21,661 nt of DNA from positions 1 to 21,661 of the forward strand of contig JACPHN010000179.1 in the NCBI GenBank assembly GCA_016188575.1, given 5' to 3'. The stretch is from Candidatus Schekmanbacteria bacterium (GTDB lineage Bacteria > CSSED10-310 > JACPHN01). Shown here piece by piece: positions 1-6,421 of the stretch (positions within the stretch are counted from its first letter, which is position 1; each line of letters opens with the position of its first letter). Both the position numbers and the translations under genes were made by a program. The notes under the pieces are model-generated. The model saw nothing but the letters and a program-made list of their open reading frames with translations. It did not search any database and was not told where the DNA came from.

Positions 1-138
1 CGCTACGAGCCGGTGTCCACCCAGACCGGTGAGGTGGTCCTGAAGTTGCGCGCCCAGGCCGTCTATCACACGGGTGAAGGCAAGGCCGAGGATTTCGGCG
101 AGCCCGTCGTCCTCAACCTCGACGTCAACGACGACTAG
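1..138 (+). CDS. C-terminal fragment of an unidentified protein (5' end outside window)
   Basis: The frame beginning at base 1 is open and ends at a TAG at 136-138, giving a 45-residue C-terminus. The fragment is hydrophilic and acidic near its end (ending LDVNDD), with alternating hydrophobic residues such as VVLKL and VVLNL that suggest beta strands. No motif identifies the family and the bulk of the gene lies outside the window. It is called coding because the frame is uninterrupted and has amino-acid usage typical of this GC-rich sequence. Its function cannot be inferred. Confidence 0.6.
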   Translation, partial: RYEPVSTQTGEVVLKLRAQAVYHTGEGKAEDFGEPVVLNLDVNDD

Positions 139-228
139 CGATGAGGTCGCGCACGCAGCGCCCTCGCTCAGCCGCACCGCACAATTCCCATCCCCCCGCA
201 CGCGACGCGTGATGCACATCACCCCGTC

Positions 229-248
229 ACCCCGGTAAGGGCCGGGGT
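229..248. repeat. Short perfect GC-rich hairpin
   Basis: ACCCCGG (229-235) pairs with CCGGGGT (242-248) around a 6-base loop. It stands just before the larger inverted repeat at 255-310 and could be part of a tandem-hairpin structure at the 3' end of the upstream transcript. There is no T-run after it. Confidence 0.5.
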
Positions 249-254
249 CCTGTG

Positions 255-310
255 GATGCCTCCCAGCGTGATCCCTCCCGGCGAAAACCGGGACCACGCC
301 GGGAGGCATC
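255..310. repeat. Long imperfect inverted repeat (stem-loop)
   Basis: GATGCCTCCC (255-264) is perfectly complementary to GGGAGGCATC (301-310). Inside this outer 10-bp stem, GCGTG pairs with CACGC and CCCGG pairs with CCGGG around a CGAAAA loop, so nearly the whole 56-base element folds on itself. It may be a transcript-end structure, a small structured RNA or a palindromic repeat. No second copy is visible in this window. Confidence 0.6.
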
Positions 311-341
311 GCGCCGGCATGGCCATATTGACGTCATCTAC

Positions 342-394
342 TCGTCAGCCGGTCCGAAGCCCCGCCCAAACAGGTCACCGGCCTGAAGGCCGGT
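342..394. repeat. REP-like dispersed repeat, copy 1
   Basis: The 26-base head TCGTCAGCCGGTCCGAAG plus CCCCGCCC (342-367) matches 16054-16079 with a single mismatch. It is followed by the palindrome ACCGGCCTGAAGGCCGGT (377-394), whose core is identical to 16105-16120. In copy 2 a second hairpin lies between head and palindrome. Here that hairpin has lost its right arm. The layout of a conserved head plus compact 7-bp hairpins with 2-base loops resembles bacterial REP elements. No transposase is visible nearby. Confidence 0.65.
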
Positions 395-443
395 GGCCGG
401 CAAAGCGCTCGCGACAGACTCCTGACGCCCGCCTGCGCCGGCG

Positions 444-1892
444 CTACGAGCCCTTGCGGGAGAGGCAGAGGCGTGCGCGCGCGGTCGCCTCCTCGACGTT
501 GCGGACGCGCCCCTGCATGAAGCCGAGGCGCAGATCGCGCATCACTTCGCCCATCCGCGGCCCCGGCCGCAGCCCCAGCTTCGCGAGATCCCGCCCGGTA
601 ACCAGCGGGGGTGCCGCCAGCCGTGCTTCCATGACCGCGTGAAACAGATCCATGGCCGCGCGCAGGGGCGTCGCCTGCTCGGGCCGTTCGGCGCACGCCA
701 GTAGCAACCCTTCGACGCCCATCGTTGGGAAGTCGAAGTAGTAGCTACCCCAGATGAGCTCATCGTCGCCCGGTCCGCCGTCCCCTGAGTGTCCGGGGCA
801 CGTCGCCGACAGCGCGCGGAGCGCAGCGGCCCGGCATTCCAACAGCGCATTTACGGTGCGATTGGAAGATTTCAGCCGACCCATTGCCAGCGCCGTTACC
901 TCGCTTTCCGGAGTAGACCACACCAGCGCGCACACTTTCGCCACCGTCAGGCGCTGCAGGTGGTGCGCCACCTCGCATTGCAGGCGCTGGCGCAGCCATC
1001 TCCGCCGCGCCACCGTCGCTGCCGCCTCCTCCTCCACGGCGGCCACGCGGGCCACCCCGCGCGGGTCCAGGCGCGCCGCGCCCACCAGCGCGGCCAGCAA
1101 GCCGCAGCGCTCCATGACCCCGAGGAGGGCGGCGCAGGGCCGGCTCAACAGCTTCCAGAGCTCCTCCCGCACGCGCTCGCCCGCGGGTTCCGCGATACGA
1201 TGGCTCAGCGGCGCGACATACTGCAGCGTTTCGTCGGCGATGCTCGCCGAGAGCTGAGCTGCGAAGCGAAACGCCCGCAAGAGGCGCAGCGGGTCGCTCT
1301 CGAACCGCTCCCGCGACGACGTGCGGACGACCCGGTCGCGCAGGTCCTTGGTGCCGTCCAGGGGGTCGACCAGCGTCCCCGTGTCGTCGTCGAGCAGCAC
1401 CATCGCCATGGCATTCATGGTAAAATCGCGCAGCTCGAGGTCCGCCTGGAGATTCGCCGCCTGCAGCGCACAAATATCGAGTGACTGCGTGGCGACGACC
1501 CGGCGCGTGCATTGCTTCAGAGCGTTTTCCGGTGCTGCCGCCAGGACGATGCGATAGGTGCCGCGCAGCCCGTCCAGCTCGACCAGCGGCTTGCGCAACT
1601 GCCGCGCGACCAGTTTGGCAACCCGCTGGCAGTCGCGCGGTGAAACGGCGCCCGAGCGCAAGTAGTCGGCCACGGTGCTCTCCCCGTCCGCGCCTCCGCC
1701 AGCCGGCGCCAGCACCACCAGATCGACGTCATCGGGCGGCTTGCCCACCAACAAGTCGCGCACCGCCCCCCCCACGAGGGCGAGCCGCCACCCATGTTCC
1801 GCGACGACTTGCCGGCACGTCGCCACCGCTGCCCGCGCACTTCCCACAAGCACGCGGGAAACGGGAAACGCCGAGCTCTCTTCCGCGATCAC
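444..1892 (-). CDS. CCA-adding enzyme / poly(A) polymerase family nucleotidyltransferase
   Basis: This 482-residue class II tRNA nucleotidyltransferase-family protein would add or repair the CCA end of tRNAs, or polyadenylate RNA. The nucleotidyltransferase signature is intact: GGAVRD at residues 41-46, then the metal-binding acidic pair in DDVDLVV (D55, D57). RDFTMNA (155-161) and DPLDGTKDLRD (177-187) follow, and the RNA-binding-domain opening DPLRLLRAFRFA is at 200-211. The start is GTG at 1892, chosen because AAGGA lies 5 nt upstream. It is 18 nt downstream of the small membrane-protein gene and probably shares its transcript. Sequence alone does not separate CCA-adding from poly(A)-polymerase activity, so no symbol is given. 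The C-terminal third is divergent. Confidence 0.9.
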   Translation of the reverse strand: MIAEESSAFPVSRVLVGSARAAVATCRQVVAEHGWRLALVGGAVRDLLVGKPPDDVDLVVLAPAGGGADGESTVADYLRSGAVSPRDCQRVAKLVARQLRKPLVELDGLRGTYRIVLAAAPENALKQCTRRVVATQSLDICALQAANLQADLELRDFTMNAMAMVLLDDDTGTLVDPLDGTKDLRDRVVRTSSRERFESDPLRLLRAFRFAAQLSASIADETLQYVAPLSHRIAEPAGERVREELWKLLSRPCAALLGVMERCGLLAALVGAARLDPRGVARVAAVEEEAAATVARRRWLRQRLQCEVAHHLQRLTVAKVCALVWSTPESEVTALAMGRLKSSNRTVNALLECRAAALRALSATCPGHSGDGGPGDDELIWGSYYFDFPTMGVEGLLLACAERPEQATPLRAAMDLFHAVMEARLAAPPLVTGRDLAKLGLRPGPRMGEVMRDLRLGFMQGRVRNVEEATARARLCLSRKGS

Positions 1893-1910
1893 GAGCGTCC
1901 TTGCCAGGCG

Positions 1911-2108
1911 TCAGCCAATCATTACCAGGGAGAGCACGGCCAGCAAGGCGAGAAACATGACCTCGTGGGGCTTCAGGGGAATGAGCGGCTCGTCCTTCGG
2001 CCGGCCGGACTTGCGGTCGTACCTCCAGAGCATGTATAGGACGATAGCGCCCGTGATTTGGAGCAGGAGCAGGCCCGTTTTTTCTTCGGCGAACAGATAC
2101 CAGATCAT
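1911..2108 (-). CDS. Small two-helix membrane protein, unknown function
   Basis: I do not recognise the family. The 65-residue product has a short N-terminus, a first hydrophobic segment (about residues 11-28, around TGLLLLQITGAIVLYML), a positively charged connector (WRYDRKSGRPKDE) and a second hydrophobic segment at the C-terminus (VMFLALLAVLSLVMIG). By the positive-inside rule the connector would face the cytoplasm. The ATG at 2108 is preferred over upstream ATG (2129) and TTG (2153) starts because GGAGGG lies about 4-5 nt before it and the others lack a ribosome-binding site. It is followed after 18 nt by the CCA-adding enzyme gene and is divergent from the HD-GYP gene. Confidence 0.75.
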   Translation of the reverse strand: MIWYLFAEEKTGLLLLQITGAIVLYMLWRYDRKSGRPKDEPLIPLKPHEVMFLALLAVLSLVMIG

Positions 2109-2124
2109 CGATCCCTCCACGATT

Positions 2125-2153
2125 AGCATAGACACGGCGGCGAAAGAAGGCAA
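2125..2153 (-). promoter_or_regulatory. Candidate sigma-70 promoter for the small membrane protein-CCA enzyme pair
   Basis: On the minus strand TTGCCT (2148-2153) and TATGCT (2125-2130) are separated by 17 bases. Transcription would begin near 2118, immediately before the GGAGGG ribosome-binding site. The -35 box overlaps the ATG proposed for the divergent HD-GYP gene, so the two starts would be packed into about 45 bp. This is a pattern match only. Confidence 0.35.
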
Positions 2154-4285
2154 TGGGAGCTTCCGGCATCGACCCGGCGACTAACTCCGGTCAGCTTGGC
2201 CTTGGGACCGGCGTCGCGCCGTCCGAAACGGCGATGGACGCCTTGCTGGACGACTTCCTGGGATCAGTGCTCGACCACCTCCGCGGCCCGCTCGCGTCCG
2301 CTTATCGCATCGAGCGTGCCTTCGTCGATGCCATCGAGGTGTCCAGAAGAACGGCGGGCGTAGGCAGTTGCTGGATCGTCGCGTTGCCCGCAGATGGCAC
2401 CGTCGGCTCATCCGTGCGCAACTGGGTGGTGCGCACCGATCAACGCCTCATCGCCGTGGCGCATCCGCGCGTCCTGAACGCGGCCACGCTCAACCGCCGC
2501 CTCTTCGACCTTCTCATCGCGCCCGTTGAACCGATCCTGCTGGAATTCTCCCTGCGGAATGCCTTCGCGTCTATCGACCAGCGCGCCGATCTGCGCGAAA
2601 AGGCGCGCCAGGTTCTCGTCGCGGAATACGAGCGCTCGCAGCTCATGGAAATCTCGAATACGCTTTCTTCCGAGCACGACCTCGAGAAGCTGCTGACGAT
2701 GATCCTCGAGCGCAGCCGGTTCATTACCGGCGCCGATGCGGGCACGATCTACATCGTGGAAGAACGGCACGTTGAAAGCGGTGCCGGCGTTCCGCAACCT
2801 GCCACGGGCCGCGGGCGCTCCCCGGCCGCTCCCGAGCTCGATCCCGGGGAGCCCGCGATGGAGAAAGTCCTGCGGTTCAAGTATCTGCAGAATTTCTCGA
2901 TCCAGGTAGACTCCAACGAATTCACCATTCCCATCAACGAAAAGAGCGTGGCCGGTTATGTCGCTCTTCGCGGTGTGCCTTTAAACATCGCCGACTGCTA
3001 CAACATGCCGGACGATGTTCCGTATTCGTTCAACACGAATATCGACAAGGAGCTCGGCTACAAGACGCGTTCGATGCTGACGGTGCCAATGATCAACAAG
3101 CAGGATACCGTCATCGGCGTCATTCAGCTCATCAATCGTAAGCGGGACCTCAACTGCAAGCTCCTGAGCTCCAACGACTTCGCGACCCAGGTCGTCCCTT
3201 TCGCGAAGCACGACATCGAAATGGTGACGTCACTGGCCTCGCAGGCTGGCATCAGCCTCGAAAACGCCATCCTCTACCTCGACATCCAACGACTCTTCGA
3301 CGGCTTTGTCCAGGCATCCGTGCTCGCGATCGAAAGCCGCGACCCGACCACGAGCGGACATTCGCATCGGGTCGCCAACCTCAGCCTGGAGCTCATGGAG
3401 AATGTCGGCCGTTGCGACGTCGGCCCCTACCACGACGTGTCGTTCACGCGCCAGGACTTCAAAGTGATGCGATACGCCAGTCTGCTGCACGACTTCGGCA
3501 AGGTCGGAGTCCGCGAGCAGGTGCTGGTAAAGGCCAAGAAGCTCTACCCGGTCGAGAAGGAGCGCCTGGTCAACCGCATCCGCTTCGCCCGGCGCGGGCT
3601 CGAGGCGGAGTTTCTCCGGCGGCGGGCCGACGCCCTGGAGCGCTTCGGCCCTGAGGGCGCGGCCGAGTCGGTGCACGCCCTCGAAAAGCACTTGCACCAG
3701 GAAAGTGAGCGGCTCGACCAGTTCCTCGGCCTCATTCTCGACGCCAACGAGCCGACCGTCCTGGAGCAAGACGTCGCCGAACGCTTACACGAGCTCAGAA
3801 TGGTCCTCGTTGAAGATTTCGACGAGATGCGCCGGCCGCTGCTCAGCGAGCCGGAGCTCGTCGCGCTGGCTATCCCAAAAGGCAGCTTGACCCCCAAAGA
3901 GCGCCTGGAAATCGAATCGCACGTCACCCACACCTATCGGTTTTTGCGAAAGATCCCGTGGAGCCCCGACTTGCGGCAGGTTCCGAGCATCGCCAGGGGG
4001 CACCATGAGAAGCTCGACGGGTCAGGTTACCCCCACGGTCTGAAGAGCGAGCAGATCGCCGTGCCGACCCGAATCATGACCATCTGCGACATCTTCGACG
4101 CGCTCACGGCCTCCGATCGGCCCTACAAGCGCGCCGTCCCGTGGGAATTCGCGCTCGACATCCTCGCCCGTGAAGCCAAGATCGGACAGATCGACACCGA
4201 GCTGCTCAGAATCTTCATCGACTCGCGGACCTATGAGATCGTGATGCGGCCGGGAGCCGAGCTCACGCCGCCGCTCGAGCCGTAG
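2153..4285 (+). CDS. GAF domain plus HD-GYP cyclic-di-GMP phosphodiesterase-type protein
   Basis: This 710-residue cytoplasmic protein probably hydrolyses cyclic di-GMP or a related cyclic dinucleotide under control of a sensory domain. An N-terminal region of unknown type (1-160) leads into a GAF domain (about 170-375, with KSVAGYVAL and MLTVPM). The HD-GYP domain occupies about 385-690: H403/H405, the HD pair H446-D447 in LLHDFGKVGV, H590, HHEKLDGSGYP (617-627) and D646 in CDIFDAL. All expected metal ligands appear present. Between the HD motif and the GYP half lies a roughly 115-residue, highly charged, probably helical insertion (about 462-578). The ATG at 2153 has only a weak, closely spaced AAGG; M28 (2234) is an alternative. 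The stop lies 9 nt from the convergent lepA stop. Confidence 0.9.
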   Translation: MGASGIDPATNSGQLGLGTGVAPSETAMDALLDDFLGSVLDHLRGPLASAYRIERAFVDAIEVSRRTAGVGSCWIVALPADGTVGSSVRNWVVRTDQRLIAVAHPRVLNAATLNRRLFDLLIAPVEPILLEFSLRNAFASIDQRADLREKARQVLVAEYERSQLMEISNTLSSEHDLEKLLTMILERSRFITGADAGTIYIVEERHVESGAGVPQPATGRGRSPAAPELDPGEPAMEKVLRFKYLQNFSIQVDSNEFTIPINEKSVAGYVALRGVPLNIADCYNMPDDVPYSFNTNIDKELGYKTRSMLTVPMINKQDTVIGVIQLINRKRDLNCKLLSSNDFATQVVPFAKHDIEMVTSLASQAGISLENAILYLDIQRLFDGFVQASVLAIESRDPTTSGHSHRVANLSLELMENVGRCDVGPYHDVSFTRQDFKVMRYASLLHDFGKVGVREQVLVKAKKLYPVEKERLVNRIRFARRGLEAEFLRRRADALERFGPEGAAESVHALEKHLHQESERLDQFLGLILDANEPTVLEQDVAERLHELRMVLVEDFDEMRRPLLSEPELVALAIPKGSLTPKERLEIESHVTHTYRFLRKIPWSPDLRQVPSIARGHHEKLDGSGYPHGLKSEQIAVPTRIMTICDIFDALTASDRPYKRAVPWEFALDILAREAKIGQIDTELLRIFIDSRTYEIVMRPGAELTPPLEP

Positions 4286-4294
4286 GCGCCGCCC

Positions 4295-6094
4295 TCACTC
4301 GTCCTTCTCCGCGCGCAGCACCGCCACAAACGCCTCCTGCGGGACCTGCACGCTGCCATACAGCTTCATGCGCTTCTTTCCCTCCTTTTGCTTCTCGAGC
4401 AGCTTGCGCTTGCGCGTGATGTCACCTCCGTACAGCTTGGCCGTGACATCCTTGCGGAAGGGGTTGATCGTGCTGCGGGCAATGATCGTGGAGCCGATGG
4501 CGCCCTGGATGGGAATCTTGAACTGGTGCCGCGGAATCGCTTCGGCAAGTTGCTCACAGTAGTGCAGCGCCCGGGGACGGGCTTTGTCTTCGTGGACAAG
4601 GTAGGCGAGCGCGTCGATCTTCTCCTTGTTGATGAGAATGTCCACCTTGACGATCTTGCCCGGCCGATACTCGAGAAACTCATAGTCGAAGGAGCCGTAG
4701 CCGCGGGTGACCGTCTTGAGCCGGTCGTTGAAATCGAAGAGCACGTCGCTGAGCGGCATGACACTTGTGACCTCGATGCGGCCGACGGCCAGGTAGCTCA
4801 TGCTCAGCTCCGCGGCGCGGTATTCGCGGCACAGCTCCATGACCGGCCCCATGAACTTCTCCGGAGTGAGGATGGCGGCCTTGATGAAGGGCTCCTCGAC
4901 CTTTTCGATCCGTCCCGGGTCCGGCCACAAGGTCGGGTTGTCGATCTCTGCCAACGTGCCGTCCGACAAGGTGACGCGATACAGGACGGACGGCGCCGAT
5001 AGCACCAGGGACATGTCGAACTCACGTTCCAGCCGCTCCTGGAAGACGTCCAGATGCAGCAGACCGAGAAAACCGCAGCGAAAGCCGAAACCCAGCGCCA
5101 CGGAGGAGTCCTTCTGGTACACGAGGGCGGCGTCACTCAGCGCGAGCTTTTCCATCGCCGCGGTGAGCTCCGGGTAGTCCGCCGCCTCCATCGGGTAGAT
5201 GGAGGAAAACACCACGGGCTTGGCGGCCTTGTAGCCCGGAACGGGTTCCGCTGTCGGCGCCATAGGGTTTGTAATCGTGTCGCCGACGGCGATCTCGCGG
5301 ATGGTCTTGATACCGGCGATCACGTACCCAACCTCTCCGGCGCTCAACGATGTAGTCTTGCACCGCTCGAGCTTGTTTTGACCGACCTCGAGCACTTGAA
5401 ACTCCTGTCCGCCGTGCATGAAGCGGATGGCGTCACCCGGGCGGATCGCGCCGTCCATCACTCGACAAAGCACGATCACACCGCGGAACCGGTCGTAGTA
5501 AGCATCGAATACGAGCGCCTTGAGGGGAGCCTGCAGATCGCCCCGGGGCGGCGGCAGGCGATTGACGATCGCCTCGAGCACCTCGTCGATATTCGTGCCG
5601 TTCTTTGCGGAGATCGCCACCGCGCCAAATGGATCCAGCCCAAGATCGGCGTCGATTTCTTCCCGGACCCGTTCCACGTCTGCGGAGGCGAGGTCGATCT
5701 TGTTGATTACGGGAAGTAGCGTGAGGTCATATTCCATGGCCAGATAGAGGTTGGCAACGGTCTGCGCCTCGACGCCTTGGGTGGCGTCCACGACCAGCAG
5801 TGCGCCGTCGCATGCGAGCAGTGAGCGACGCACCTCGTGCGAGAAATCCACGTGACCCGGAGTATCGATCAGGTTGAGCTCGTATTGCCGCCCGGCCCGG
5901 GAAGTGTACGCGAGGGTGATCGAGTTCGACTTGATCGTGATCCCGCGCTCGCGTTCGATATCCATGGAGTCGAGGATCTGGTCGCGCATCTCGCGCTCCT
6001 GGATCGCGCCACACGCCTGGATCAGGCGATCGGCAAGAGTGGATTTTCCGTGATCGACGTGCGCGATGATGCCGAAGTTTCTGATGTGATGCAT
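4295..6094 (-). CDS. lepA: Elongation factor 4 (LepA), ribosome-associated GTPase
   Basis: The 599-residue product is full length for LepA, a translational GTPase that acts on stalled or mis-translocated ribosomes. G1 is AHVDHGKST (11-19), the switch I region is ERERGITIKS (47-56), G3 is DTPGH (77-81) and G4 is NKID (131-134). The LepA-specific C-terminal region is present, including YGGDITRKRKLLEKQKEGKK. The N-terminus MHHIRNFGIIAHVDHGKS aligns well with known LepA starts, which supports ATG at 6094 although no Shine-Dalgarno sequence precedes it. The gene is convergent with the HD-GYP gene and divergent from the kinase-ATPase gene. Nothing unusual is seen in the coding sequence. Confidence 0.97.
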   Translation of the reverse strand: MHHIRNFGIIAHVDHGKSTLADRLIQACGAIQEREMRDQILDSMDIERERGITIKSNSITLAYTSRAGRQYELNLIDTPGHVDFSHEVRRSLLACDGALLVVDATQGVEAQTVANLYLAMEYDLTLLPVINKIDLASADVERVREEIDADLGLDPFGAVAISAKNGTNIDEVLEAIVNRLPPPRGDLQAPLKALVFDAYYDRFRGVIVLCRVMDGAIRPGDAIRFMHGGQEFQVLEVGQNKLERCKTTSLSAGEVGYVIAGIKTIREIAVGDTITNPMAPTAEPVPGYKAAKPVVFSSIYPMEAADYPELTAAMEKLALSDAALVYQKDSSVALGFGFRCGFLGLLHLDVFQERLEREFDMSLVLSAPSVLYRVTLSDGTLAEIDNPTLWPDPGRIEKVEEPFIKAAILTPEKFMGPVMELCREYRAAELSMSYLAVGRIEVTSVMPLSDVLFDFNDRLKTVTRGYGSFDYEFLEYRPGKIVKVDILINKEKIDALAYLVHEDKARPRALHYCEQLAEAIPRHQFKIPIQGAIGSTIIARSTINPFRKDVTAKLYGGDITRKRKLLEKQKEGKKRMKLYGSVQVPQEAFVAVLRAEKDE

Positions 6095-6421
6095 GATGTT
6101 GCGGCCCGGTATAGTCAGGTTAGGACGCTGGCCGCCGGCGCCGGTGCGCCGAGGCGTGGGCGAGGCGGGCGGTCGCGATCGTGACTCTCACTGTAGCCAG
6201 CGGCTGTGCAACTTCCAAGAGTGCGGCTGTCTGCCTGTCGGGCGTTGAGGCCGGCGCGCGCGGTTTGCATCGCCGGCAGCAGACGCTACAATGACAGGAG
6301 TCAGGATCTACGGACGGGCGGCAGCCTCCGGTCTTTCAGCCCTGTGGCCCGTCGCACGACGCTGCAGGCAGGGCGCGATCGCCTGCAAGCGCCGCCCCAC
6401 GGGGAGGAATGCCACACCGCA
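6095..6421. other. Divergent intergenic region between lepA and the kinase-ATPase gene
   Basis: This stretch of about 327 bases lies between divergent starts. A good rightward promoter candidate sits at 6265-6292. For lepA, only a TATACC hexamer (6108-6113, minus strand) is visible, with no matching -35 box, so its promoter is unresolved. An open frame continuous with the kinase extends upstream to 6206, but it would begin before the promoter and lacks a ribosome-binding site, so I treat it as untranslated. Confidence 0.5.
6265..6292 (+). promoter_or_regulatory. Candidate sigma-70 promoter for the kinase-ATPase gene
   Basis: TTGCAT (6265-6270) and TACAAT (6287-6292, 5 of 6 consensus) are separated by 16 bases. 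The predicted start near 6299 gives a leader of about 120 nt before the ATG at 6422 and rules out translation from the upstream in-frame start at 6206. Confidence 0.5.

Larger units (their letters stand above)
139..443. other. Intergenic region with hairpins and a REP-like repeat, no gene
   Basis: About 305 bases lie between the end of the first gene fragment and the stop codon of the convergent CCA-adding enzyme gene. I see no convincing coding frame. The region holds a short GC hairpin (229-248), a long imperfect inverted repeat (255-310) and one copy of a dispersed repeat (342-394). None is followed by a T-tract, so a classical intrinsic terminator is not evident, although the hairpins sit where two convergent transcripts would end. 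Confidence 0.6.

Noticed and set aside
141-212. 23-codon ATG frame just after the first gene fragment
   Set aside because: Arg/Pro/Ala-rich, no ribosome-binding site and no conserved features; treated as non-coding.
6206-6421. Upstream in-frame extension of the kinase-ATPase protein
   Set aside because: It starts upstream of the best promoter (6265-6292), has no ribosome-binding site, and its residues look like translated leader.
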